Positions 4,532 to 11,549 of a stretch of DNA of 11,549 bases are shown here, piece by piece; within the stretch, counting starts at the first letter, position 1, and each line of letters begins with the position of its first letter. This stretch comes from Bacteroidales bacterium (GTDB taxonomy: Bacteria; Bacteroidota; Bacteroidia; Bacteroidales; Dysgonomonadaceae), in the NCBI GenBank assembly GCA_012518155.1, contig JAAYTC010000034.1:1-11549 (forward strand), in the 5' to 3' direction. The notes below the pieces were generated by a model that was not told the origin of the DNA, made no database searches, and saw only the letters and a program-made list of their open reading frames with translations. A program made the position numbers and the translations under genes.

Positions 4532-7408
4532 ATGAAGTTTAATCGTAATTATATCTCAAAAACGAGTATGCAAAAAATCATTTCATTCTGCCTGATAGGA
4601 CTTATCGGGTTGATATCAAATAATCTGTTGTCGCAACAAAATAACGAAGTCCCGAATATCCCGGACACCTACCGGCCGGATAATAAAATTTATCGGAATG
4701 GCTGGATCGACTTTAATAAAAATGGGAAAATGGATATTTACGAGAACCCCGAAGCTGATATAGAGGACCGGATTAACGACCTGCTGAGCCAAATGACATT
4801 GGAGGAGAAAACAAATCAAATGGTAACGCTCTATGGTTATGGAAGGGTGCTCGAGGATGCTCTGCCTACGCCTGAATGGAAAGATCGGCTTTGGAAAGAT
4901 GGCATCGGGGCTATTGATGAGCATTTAAACGGATTTCGCCAGTGGGGTTTGCCCCCCTCCGATAACCCCTATGTTTGGCCTGCTTCGCGCCATGCTTGGG
5001 CACTGAACGAGGTTCAACGTTTCTTTATCGAGGAGACTCGCTTGGGTATTCCGGTGGATTTTACCAACGAGGGTATCCGAGGGGTGGAAAGCTTTAAGGC
5101 AACCAATTTTCCTACCCAACTGGGACTAGGGCATACCTGGAACCGCGAGCTAGTGGAGAAAGTGGGGTATATTACCGGGAAAGAGGGAAGGCTCTTGGGT
5201 TATACCAATATTTATGCTCCCATTCTCGACGTGGGGCGTGATCAGCGATGGGGCCGATACGAAGAAGTCTACGGAGAGAGTCCTTTTCTGGTAGCAGAGC
5301 TGGGAATTGCCATGGTAAACGGAATGCAAAAAGATTTTCAGGTGGCTTCCACCGGGAAGCATTACGCGGCGTATAGCAACAATAAAGGGGGACGTGAAGG
5401 GATGTCGAGGGTCGACCCGCAAATGTCGCCCCGGGAAGTGGAAAACGTGCATATGTATCCCTGGGAGCGTGTTATAAGAGAGGCCGATATGCTGGGTGTG
5501 ATGAGCTCGTACAACGATTATGACGGGTTCCCGATTCAAAGCAGTTACTACTGGCTCACAACACGTCTCCGCGAAGAGATGGGGTTCAGGGGATACGTGG
5601 TGTCCGATAGCGACGCCGTGGAGTATCTTTATTCGAAGCATGGCACCGCGGCCGATATGAAAGAATCGGTTTATCAGTCGGTCATGGCTGGCCTAAATGT
5701 ACGTTGTACCTTCCGATCGCCCGACTCTTACGTGTTGCCCTTACGCGATCTGGTAAGAGAGGAAGCTATTGATATGGAGATTATTGACGAGAGAGTGAGG
5801 GATGTATTGCGTGTGAAGTTCCTGGTGGGCCTTTTCGATCATCCTTACCAGGCCGACCTGAAAGAGGCCGACAGAGTGGTGAACTCCCTCGAGAATCAGG
5901 AAGTGGCACTGCAAGCCTCTCTGGAAAGTATCGTGCTGCTAAAAAATGATGATAACGCGTTACCCCTCGACAAGGATAAGGTACGGACTATCTCCGTCAC
6001 GGGGCCGAATTCCGATGATGCATCGTACGCGTTGACCCATTACGGACCGCTTGCCGTGGAGGTGACTACCATGTTAGAAGGTATCCGTGAGAAGGTGGGA
6101 CCTGAAGTAGAGGTACTCTATTCGAAAGGAGTCGATATTGTGGATGCAAACTGGCCCGACTCGGAGATAATTGACTACCCGATAACGGAAGAAGAACAGG
6201 CCGGAATAGACCGGGCGGTAGCCGACGCGAAAAAAAGTGATATAGCGGTTGTGGTGTTAGGGGGAAATGTACGGACGGCGGGAGAAAATAAATCGCGCAC
6301 CTCGTTGGATTTGCCCGGCCGGCAACTGGACCTGTTAAAAGCGGTGCACGAGACCGGTACACCGGTCGTGTTGATTTTAATCAACGGGCGACCCCTCTCG
6401 ATTAATTGGGCCGATCGGCATATACCGGCAATCATCGAGGCTTGGTACCCGGGATCGCAAGGGGGAACGGCTGTGGCGGAAGTGCTCTTTGGGGATTATA
6501 ACCCGGGTGGGAAGCTTACCGTGACGTTCCCAAAGACCGTAGGGCAGATACCTTTTAATTTCCCAGCCAAACCGGCTTCGCAAGTGGACGGTGCACGGGG
6601 AATTGGCGCGGAAGGGAACCAAAGCCGGGTAAATGGCCCCCTCTACTCTTTTGGCCATGGGTTAAGCTACACCACGTTCGAGTACTCTGATTTGGAATTA
6701 TCGGCACAGGATATCACGGAGAGTGATAGCGTAGTGGTAAGCTTTAACGTGAAAAATACCGGAGATCGAGCAGGCGATGAAGTCGTTCAGCTATACACCC
6801 GCGATGTATTGAGCTCCGTGACCACTTACGAGAAAAACCTACGCGGATTTGACAGGATACACCTGCAACCGGGGGAGGAAAAGCGAGTGGAGTTTACCAT
6901 CCTGCCTCGCGATTTACTCCTTTTAAATGGTAACGATGAGTGGGTTGTTGAGCCGGGTGAATTCCGCGTTATGATCGGTGCCTCATCCGAAGATATTCGT
7001 CTATCAGACTCGTTTTTCGTGTTGGGTGAAGGGTTTGACAAGAGCCAAATAGTGGAAATACTTCCCGTCACTTCCACCCCGCAAACATCCATGGCGTTGA
7101 ACGTGCTGGATGGGAATCCTGAAACTTCCTGGGAAGGACATCGGGGGTATAATCTCACGTTTCCCTTGGATGAGAATAAACCGCTCGACGAAGTGTCTAT
7201 CACGTGGTTTGATGAGACAGACTTGCAATCGGTCTTCGAAATTCAGGTGTCCAGTGGAGGAGGACAATTTATCACCGTCTTTAAGGGATCTCCGCGGGAT
7301 CTCAACAGGGAAAATAAATACTCGTTTAACGAGACTGCCGGAACGGATTTACGGATCAGGGTTGTTTCCGGAAAAGTAAATATCGCAGACGTAACGATCG
7401 AGCAATAA
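4532..7408 (+). CDS. Secreted glycoside hydrolase family 3 protein with EF-hand-like loop and discoidin-like C-terminus
   Basis: This 958-aa exported enzyme would release sugars from the non-reducing ends of beta-linked glycans (glucosidase, xylosidase or similar; specificity unknown). A hydrophobic signal segment covers about residues 14-33, with likely cleavage after LLS; the ATG at 4568 is an alternative start. Residues 60-71 (DFNKNGKMDIYE) form an EF-hand/dockerin-like calcium loop, seen before the catalytic domain in related Bacteroidota GH3 proteins. The GH3 N-terminal barrel follows, with NEGIRGV, GRDQRWGRYEEVYGES, Lys276-His277 and the nucleophile Asp359 in VVSDSDAV. The C-terminal alpha/beta domain carries the probable acid/base Glu585 in AGENKSRTSLDLPG and the PGSQGGTAVAEVLFGDYNPGGKL motif. 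A fibronectin-III-like domain spans about 705-830. Residues about 843-958 look like a discoidin (F5/8 C, CBM32-like) module. It is monocistronic, closed by a strong terminator, with no SusC/SusD pair nearby. Confidence 0.93.
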   Translation: MKFNRNYISKTSMQKIISFCLIGLIGLISNNLLSQQNNEVPNIPDTYRPDNKIYRNGWIDFNKNGKMDIYENPEADIEDRINDLLSQMTLEEKTNQMVTLYGYGRVLEDALPTPEWKDRLWKDGIGAIDEHLNGFRQWGLPPSDNPYVWPASRHAWALNEVQRFFIEETRLGIPVDFTNEGIRGVESFKATNFPTQLGLGHTWNRELVEKVGYITGKEGRLLGYTNIYAPILDVGRDQRWGRYEEVYGESPFLVAELGIAMVNGMQKDFQVASTGKHYAAYSNNKGGREGMSRVDPQMSPREVENVHMYPWERVIREADMLGVMSSYNDYDGFPIQSSYYWLTTRLREEMGFRGYVVSDSDAVEYLYSKHGTAADMKESVYQSVMAGLNVRCTFRSPDSYVLPLRDLVREEAIDMEIIDERVRDVLRVKFLVGLFDHPYQADLKEADRVVNSLENQEVALQASLESIVLLKNDDNALPLDKDKVRTISVTGPNSDDASYALTHYGPLAVEVTTMLEGIREKVGPEVEVLYSKGVDIVDANWPDSEIIDYPITEEEQAGIDRAVADAKKSDIAVVVLGGNVRTAGENKSRTSLDLPGRQLDLLKAVHETGTPVVLILINGRPLSINWADRHIPAIIEAWYPGSQGGTAVAEVLFGDYNPGGKLTVTFPKTVGQIPFNFPAKPASQVDGARGIGAEGNQSRVNGPLYSFGHGLSYTTFEYSDLELSAQDITESDSVVVSFNVKNTGDRAGDEVVQLYTRDVLSSVTTYEKNLRGFDRIHLQPGEEKRVEFTILPRDLLLLNGNDEWVVEPGEFRVMIGASSEDIRLSDSFFVLGEGFDKSQIVEILPVTSTPQTSMALNVLDGNPETSWEGHRGYNLTFPLDENKPLDEVSITWFDETDLQSVFEIQVSSGGGQFITVFKGSPRDLNRENKYSFNETAGTDLRIRVVSGKVNIADVTIEQ

Positions 7409-7442
7409 ATCTTATCGCTGTTTTCTGACTCTCTCCCGCGTG

Positions 7443-7503
7443 CTGCAGAATCGGATACGCCTATCCGTACGGGGCTACAGAATCAAATACGCCTATCCGC
7501 ACG
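7443..7503. repeat. Two imperfect 29-bp direct repeats
   Basis: Copies at 7443-7471 and 7475-7503 match at 25 of 29 positions, with a 3-bp gap (32-bp period). Both contain ATACGCCTATCCG. The first copy also holds a perfect hairpin, CGGATA-CGCC-TATCCG at 7452-7467, which the second has lost on its left side. They lie between the GH3 stop and its terminator. They could be a short local duplication or part of a dispersed repeat family. Confidence 0.65.
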
Positions 7504-7511
7504 TGTTTATA

Positions 7512-7549
7512 CGGTAGCATCGTGTGAATGATGCTACCGGGGTGTTTTT
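7512..7549 (+). terminator. Rho-independent terminator after the GH3 gene
   Basis: A perfect 10-bp stem (CGGTAGCATC at 7512-7521, GATGCTACCG at 7530-7539) with an 8-nt loop is followed by GGGTG and five T. It lies 103 bp after the GH3 stop. It also argues against the GTG at 7524, inside its loop, as the alaS start. Confidence 0.8.
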
Positions 7550-7558
7550 ACGTGCCCG

Positions 7559-7590
7559 CTTGGGGATACGAAGTTTTTCATGTAATTTTG
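7559..7590 (+). promoter_or_regulatory. Probable alaS promoter
   Basis: CTTG at 7559-7562 (one mismatch to TTTG) and TAATTTTG at 7583-7590 (full match to TAnnTTTG) are spaced by 20 bp. Transcription would start near 7597, just after the GH3 terminator, leaving a leader of about 74 nt before the alaS ATG. Confidence 0.6.
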
Positions 7591-7600
7591 TAGTTTGTTT

Positions 7601-7646
7601 AGGGAAAGGGCCAGAACCTGTTAGCGGAACCCGGACTCGTTTCCCT
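7601..7646 (+). promoter_or_regulatory. Possible structured leader of alaS
   Basis: AGGGAAA at 7601-7607 and TTTCCCT at 7640-7646 are perfect 7-bp complements enclosing 32 nt, which may pair further inside (GGG 7608-7610 with CCC 7630-7632). It sits between the predicted transcription start and the ATG at 7671. It does not match a riboswitch or T-box that I recognise. The role is unknown and the structure unproven. Confidence 0.3.
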
Positions 7647-7670
7647 GTATGTAATAAACTCACAATTCAA

Positions 7671-10175
7671 ATGATGACTTCCAACCAAATTCGCCAATCG
7701 TTTAAAGACTTTTTTCAATCGAAAGAGCACCGGATCGTGCCGTCCGCACCCATGGTGATCAAGGATGACCCCACGTTGATGTTTACCAACGCGGGAATGA
7801 ACCAGTTTAAAGATATTATCCTGGGCAACGCGCCGATAAAATATCCCCGGGTGGCGGATTCACAGAAGTGTTTGCGCGTAAGCGGGAAACATAACGACTT
7901 GGAGGAGGTGGGCCACGATACTTACCACCATACCATGTTCGAGATGCTGGGAAACTGGTCGTTCGGTAATTATTTTAAAGAGGAGGCGATCGACTGGGCA
8001 TGGGAGTACCTCACGGGGGTAATCAAACTCGACAAGGGTAGGTTGTACGCGTCTATCTTCGAGGGTTCGCCCGAGGAGAACTTGGAGCGGGACGATGAGG
8101 CGATCGCTTATTGGAAGAAATACTTGCCTGCCGAGCGGATCATCAACGGGAGTAAGGACGATAATTTCTGGGAAATGGGCGACACGGGGCCGTGCGGGCC
8201 TTGTTCGGAGATCCATGTCGACCTGCGTTCGGACGAGGAGCGTGCTAAGGTGGACGGCGCCTCCCTGGTGAATCAAGACCACCCGCAGGTGATCGAAATA
8301 TGGAACCTGGTGTTTATGCAATATAACCGCAAGGCGGATGGTTCACTGGAGCCGCTGCCGGCGAAAGTGATCGACACGGGGATGGGCTTCGAGCGGCTTT
8401 GCATGGCCGTACAAGGGAAACTCTCGAACTACGATACCGACCTGTTTCAGCCGATCATTCAAAAAATCGCGGAGATAACAAACAATCGCTACGGGGTGGA
8501 TCCGAAGAAGGACGTGGCGATGCGTGTGGTGGCGGATCACCTGAGGACCATCGCGTTCTCGATCACGGACGGGCAGTTGCCCTCGAACGCGAAGGCGGGG
8601 TATGTGATCCGGCGGATCCTACGCCGAGCGGTGCGTTACGGGTATACCTTCCTGGGAATGCACGACGCGTTTATCTACCGGCTTGTCCCCACGTTAATTG
8701 AGGTAATGGGAGAAGCTTATCCCGAACTTCCCGCGCAACAATCGCTTATCGAGAAGGTGATGAAGGAGGAAGAGGAGGCGTTCTTGCGTACCTTGGAGAC
8801 CGGTATTCGCTTGCTGGAGAAAAATCTCCCAAAAGAAAAAGAGGGGGTGCTGAAAGGGGAAGTGGCTTTCCAACTGTACGACACGTTTGGCTTTCCGCTG
8901 GACCTGACCGAGCTGATTCTCAGGGAGCAGGGTATGTCGGTCGACTTGGAGGGCTTCAACCGTGAAATGCAGAAGCAGAAAGAGCGGGCGCGCAACGCGG
9001 CGGCCATGGAGACGGGCGACTGGACGAAGGTACACGAAGGTGAGCCGGAGTTTGTGGGGTATGACGAAACCGAGAGTACGACACGGATCCTGCGCTACCG
9101 CAAAGTGAAGCAGAAGAACAAACAGTATTTCCAACTGGTGCTGTCACGCTCGCCTTTTTACGCGGAGATGGGGGGACAAGTGGGCGATAGCGGATGGCTG
9201 ACTAACGAGAGCGGCGAAACCATCGATATCTTTGATACCAAACGGGAAAACAACCTAGCGGTGCACCTGACTAATAAACTCCCGAGTAATCCCCTGGGGA
9301 CATTCATCGCGCGGATCGATACTGAAAAGCGAACGGCCACAGAATGCAACCACTCGGCCACGCACTTGATGCACGAGGCGCTGCGTGAAGTGCTGGGGAA
9401 TCACGTGGAGCAGAAGGGATCGTACGTGTCGCCGGAGCTGCTGCGGTTTGACTTCTCACACTTCCAGAAGATGACCCAAGAAGAGATCCGGGAGGTGGAA
9501 CGGCGTGTCACGGCTAAAATACGAGAGAATTACCCGATCGAGGAGCATCGGCATGTTCCACTTGAAGAGGCGAAAGCGCAAGGGGCCATGGCACTGTTCG
9601 GCGAGAAGTATGGCGAGGATGTACGGACGGTACGGTTTGGGACTTCCATCGAGCTGTGCGGGGGAACGCATATCTCTTCCACCGGCCGCATCGGTACCTT
9701 CCGAATTTTCAGCGAGGGGGCCATCTCGGCGGGCGTGCGACGCGTGGAGGCGGTTACCGCGAAGGTGTGCGAGGCGTATCTCTACGCCATGGAGGACGCG
9801 CTGAAGGAGGTTCGTGGACTGCTCAATAACGTACCTGACGTGATGCAGGGTATCCACCGGTTGATAGCCGATAACGACGAAATGAAAAAAGAGATTCAGG
9901 TGTACGTGAAAGAGCGGACGGAACAGCTGAGGCAGCGGTTGATCGCCGACCGGAAGGAGGTCAACGGGATCACCCTCTTCCGACTGGTGCTTCCCATCGG
10001 TGCCCCGGAAGTGATAAAAGATATCGCGTACCAGCTGAAAGGGCAGTTCCCCGAGAAGATGTTGTTCGTGGGGGCGACGGCCGCGAATGGTAAACCTAAC
10101 TTGACGGTGATGGTGAGCGACGACCTGGTGGCAGAAGGGTTCCACGCGGGAAACATGGTGCGGGAAGCGGCATAG
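7671..10175 (+). CDS. alaS: Alanine--tRNA ligase, interrupted by an in-frame TAG near the C-terminus
   Basis: Alanyl-tRNA synthetase charges tRNA-Ala in the cytoplasm and hydrolyses mischarged Ser/Gly-tRNA-Ala. The class II catalytic domain comes first: IVPSAPMVIKDDPTLMFTNA, the GHDTYHHTMFEMLGNWSFG region, WEMGDTGPCGPCSEIHVD, and motif 3 GMGFERL at about 237-243. The editing domain has the zinc ligands His561 and His565 (HSATH) and Cys663 and His667 (CGGTH). The C-Ala domain follows. The start is the ATG at 7671 (MMTSNQIRQSFKDFF), as in relatives; the open frame continues back to a GTG at 7524, but that lies in a terminator and adds 49 unrelated residues. The product is 834 aa as read. The frame ends at TAG 10173-10175 right after NMVREAA, where relatives continue with a lysine and a glycine-rich tail. 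That tail is still present in frame, and readthrough would give 872 aa. The gene is essential, so the interruption needs an explanation. Confidence 0.95.
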   Translation: MMTSNQIRQSFKDFFQSKEHRIVPSAPMVIKDDPTLMFTNAGMNQFKDIILGNAPIKYPRVADSQKCLRVSGKHNDLEEVGHDTYHHTMFEMLGNWSFGNYFKEEAIDWAWEYLTGVIKLDKGRLYASIFEGSPEENLERDDEAIAYWKKYLPAERIINGSKDDNFWEMGDTGPCGPCSEIHVDLRSDEERAKVDGASLVNQDHPQVIEIWNLVFMQYNRKADGSLEPLPAKVIDTGMGFERLCMAVQGKLSNYDTDLFQPIIQKIAEITNNRYGVDPKKDVAMRVVADHLRTIAFSITDGQLPSNAKAGYVIRRILRRAVRYGYTFLGMHDAFIYRLVPTLIEVMGEAYPELPAQQSLIEKVMKEEEEAFLRTLETGIRLLEKNLPKEKEGVLKGEVAFQLYDTFGFPLDLTELILREQGMSVDLEGFNREMQKQKERARNAAAMETGDWTKVHEGEPEFVGYDETESTTRILRYRKVKQKNKQYFQLVLSRSPFYAEMGGQVGDSGWLTNESGETIDIFDTKRENNLAVHLTNKLPSNPLGTFIARIDTEKRTATECNHSATHLMHEALREVLGNHVEQKGSYVSPELLRFDFSHFQKMTQEEIREVERRVTAKIRENYPIEEHRHVPLEEAKAQGAMALFGEKYGEDVRTVRFGTSIELCGGTHISSTGRIGTFRIFSEGAISAGVRRVEAVTAKVCEAYLYAMEDALKEVRGLLNNVPDVMQGIHRLIADNDEMKKEIQVYVKERTEQLRQRLIADRKEVNGITLFRLVLPIGAPEVIKDIAYQLKGQFPEKMLFVGATAANGKPNLTVMVSDDLVAEGFHAGNMVREAA

Positions 10176-10289
10176 GAGATCCAAGGGGGAGGGGGAGGAC
10201 AACCTCACTTCGCTACCGCGGGTGGAAAGAATGCCGAAGGACTGAACGCGGCCGTGGAGGTGATTGTTAAGAAGCTCAAGGAGGGATGA
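10173..10289 (+). other. alaS: In-frame TAG and conserved alaS tail (codons 835-872)
   Basis: After the TAG, the same frame reads EIQGGGGGQPHFATAGG, then KNAEGLNAAVEVIVKKLKEG, and ends in TGA at 10287-10289. This is the well-known last segment of the AlaS C-Ala domain (glycine-rich loop and terminal helix) and includes no further stop. The position of the TAG is normally Lys in relatives as I recall them (REAAK), so AAG to TAG is the simplest change. Its conservation with no frameshift suggests either a very recent mutation, a sequencing error, or continued translation through UAG. No other complete gene in the window ends in TAG (they use TAA or TGA), but six genes are too few to mean much. 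Confidence 0.85.
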
Positions 10290-10403
10290 TCTTAAAATAG
10301 GCATCCTCCCTCCTAACGGGTACCCCATCCAACATTTATGGGCCTCATTCATAGCTATAATTGTAATAGTTGATGCATGCGAAACTTGAGTTTGAAATAA
10401 TAA

Positions 10404-10451
10404 AGATCCATTTCAGCGCATCTAAACAGGGCCGAAATGGATCTGTTTTTT
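10404..10451 (+). terminator. Strong Rho-independent terminator between alaS and the GH92 gene
   Basis: A perfect 11-bp stem (AGATCCATTTC at 10404-10414, GAAATGGATCT at 10434-10444) encloses a 19-nt loop and is followed by G and six T. It can terminate alaS, whose extended frame ends at 10289. Its T tract ends only 15 bp before the GH92 start codon, leaving no room for a promoter in between. Upstream, 10290-10403 holds no gene; a weak TATAATTG (10356-10363) could be a -7 box for GH92, without a clear -33 box. Confidence 0.8.
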
Positions 10452-10466
10452 AAAATGATATAGACT

Positions 10467-11549
10467 ATGAATCGATTTTTCTCGTTCACGAAATTATTTT
10501 TGATCGCTTTGGCGTGGATCCCTCTTTCAGTTCAAGGAACGGAGACTACACTTGGCGTGTCGGCTTATCCTGAAGCGTCGGCTTATCAAGAAGAGGTGCT
10601 GGCTTCTAAAGAAAAAGACGCGGCCCCGAGTGAATTAGTGGGAACACGGCCGGTAGATAAAGTAAATCCCTTTATCGGGACCACTAACTACGGGACAGCT
10701 AATCCTGGGCCGGTGATGCCCAACGGGATGATGTCGGTATCGCCCTTCAACGTCATGGGATCGTCAACGAACCGGTTCGACAAAGACAGCCAATGGTGGT
10801 CGACCCCCTATTCCCACGAGAATCGGTATTTCACGGGGTACTCGCACGTCAATCTGAGCGGGGTGGGGTGCCCGGAGCTGGGATCCTTGCTGTTGATGCC
10901 CACGGCGGGAGAGCTGAACGTGAACTACAGGGAATATGGCAGCGCGTACGGCGAGGAGACGGCTTCGCCGGGTTACTATTCCAATACGCTGACCAAATAC
11001 AATATCAAAACGGAAGTAGCTGCCACCACCCGGAGTAGCATCGCCCGGTTCACTTTCCCCGAAGGGCAGGGGAATATATTGTTGAACCTCGGAGAGGGGC
11101 TTACCAACGAGTCGGGTGCTTGGATGCGCCGCGTAAGCGATACCGAGGTGGAAGGGATGAAGCTGCTGGGGACCTTTTGTTATAACCCTTGGGCGGTGTT
11201 CCCGATCTATTTCGTGATGCGAGTGAACAGGCAACCCGACGCGACCGGCTACTGGAAAATGCAGCGGGAGATGAGCGCGGAGGCTCAATGGGACGATACC
11301 AGCGGTACGAGGAAAATATATGATCGCTACGGGCGGGATATCGCGGGGGACGATATTGGCGCGTGGTTCACGTACGACTTGGACGAAGGGGAGACCGTGG
11401 AGGTGCAGATTGGCGTTTCGTTCGTAAGCGTCGAGAATGCTCGCCTGAACCTGGAGATGGAGCAGCCCGGGTTTGATTTCGAAAAAGTAATGGCCGATGC
11501 CCGAGAGGCCTGGAACGAGGCGCTCTCGAAAGCCATGGCGGCAGGAGGG
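10467..11549 (+). CDS. Secreted GH92 family glycosidase (exo-alpha-mannosidase), N-terminal part
   Basis: The frame starts at the ATG at 10467 and stays open for 361 codons to the window edge, so about half of a typical GH92 protein is missing. GH92 enzymes are calcium-dependent exo-acting alpha-mannosidases that trim mannose from glycans, usually in the periplasm or on the cell surface of Bacteroidota. A signal peptide is clear (MNRFFSFTKLFLIALAWIPL, then SVQG). An acidic linker at about 25-60 follows, with a small tandem repeat. The GH92 N-terminal signature is VNPFIGTTNYGTANPGPVMP at 66-85, followed by NGMMSVSPFN. The rest (GYSHVNLSGVGCPELG, NLGEGLTNESG) fits the N-terminal beta-sandwich domain. 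The catalytic acidic residues lie beyond the window. With the GH3 gene it suggests glycan use, but alaS and two terminators separate them, so they are not one operon. The linkage specificity cannot be told. Confidence 0.9.
   Translation, partial: MNRFFSFTKLFLIALAWIPLSVQGTETTLGVSAYPEASAYQEEVLASKEKDAAPSELVGTRPVDKVNPFIGTTNYGTANPGPVMPNGMMSVSPFNVMGSSTNRFDKDSQWWSTPYSHENRYFTGYSHVNLSGVGCPELGSLLLMPTAGELNVNYREYGSAYGEETASPGYYSNTLTKYNIKTEVAATTRSSIARFTFPEGQGNILLNLGEGLTNESGAWMRRVSDTEVEGMKLLGTFCYNPWAVFPIYFVMRVNRQPDATGYWKMQREMSAEAQWDDTSGTRKIYDRYGRDIAGDDIGAWFTYDLDEGETVEVQIGVSFVSVENARLNLEMEQPGFDFEKVMADAREAWNEALSKAMAAGG

Noticed and set aside
7443..7503. CRISPR array
   Set aside because: Only two imperfect units with a 3-bp gap; there are no spacers of normal length and no cas genes.
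7524..7670. N-terminal extension of alaS from a GTG start
   Set aside because: The GTG lies in the loop of a terminator and upstream of the predicted promoter; the added 49 residues are not part of any AlaS, whose N-terminus fits the ATG at 7671.
10173..10175. Pyrrolysine insertion at the alaS TAG
   Set aside because: The expected residue is lysine in an ordinary synthetase tail, no pyl genes are in view, and the organism looks like Bacteroidota; mutation or suppression is simpler.
10278..10313. GGAGG/CCTCC hairpin at the end of the alaS tail as a terminator
   Set aside because: The stem has a bulge and no T tract follows; the hairpin at 10404-10451 is far better.
9456..10352. 298-codon open frame on the minus strand opposite alaS
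   Set aside because: It is antisense to the conserved editing and C-terminal domains of alaS; its translation is rich in His, Arg and Leu and shows no domain, as expected for a shadow of a GC-rich gene.
4532..11549. Polysaccharide utilisation locus spanning GH3 and GH92
   Set aside because: alaS and two strong terminators separate the glycosidases and there is no SusC/SusD, sensor or sulfatase gene in the window.

Overview
The window looks like a chromosomal segment from a member of the Bacteroidota, probably order Bacteroidales. Four things point there: sigma-ABfr-type promoters (TTTG, about 20 bp, TAnnTTTG) upstream of several genes; the near absence of Shine-Dalgarno sequences; large secreted GH3 and GH92 glycosidases; and the Bacteroidales-like N-terminus and 872-codon span of alaS. 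The genus cannot be fixed from sequence alone. Codon use is GC-rich in most genes, but roughly 3100-4530 is visibly AT-rich.

Left part (1-3100, all minus strand): a GNAT acetyltransferase and an alanine/ornithine-racemase-family PLP enzyme form a tight two-gene operon with a 2-nt gap. Directly after the racemase stop comes an FAD-dependent oxidoreductase with a C-terminal Rieske domain. It has lost its first 50 or so residues, including the FAD-binding GxGxxG, so it looks like the product of a deletion. A short stretch after it (1-152) may be the end of a second broken gene.

Middle part (3100-4530): an AT-rich island holds a 246-aa HTH/S24 repressor (minus strand), divergent from a 54-aa Cro/Ner-like HTH protein (plus strand). 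The 115-bp region between them carries a good forward promoter and three perfect inverted repeats. This is the layout of a temperate-phage immunity switch, but no other phage gene is present. It is either a relic or a retained two-gene switch.

Right part (4530-11549, plus strand): an exported 958-aa GH3 glycosidase with an EF-hand-like loop, a fibronectin-III-like domain and a discoidin-like C-terminus; a strong terminator; alaS with its own promoter; a second strong terminator; and the start of an exported GH92 alpha-mannosidase that runs off the window. The two glycosidases suggest glycan foraging, but no SusC/SusD pair is seen.

The most striking observation is in alaS. The frame is interrupted by an in-frame TAG at 10173-10175, inside the conserved C-terminal part. 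After it, 37 conserved-looking codons (including GGGGGQPHFATAGGKN) continue in the same frame to a TGA at 10287-10289. One AAG-to-TAG change would explain it. With readthrough the protein would be 872 aa, a normal length for the family. Whether this is a mutation, a sequencing error, or UAG suppression or recoding cannot be decided from the window.
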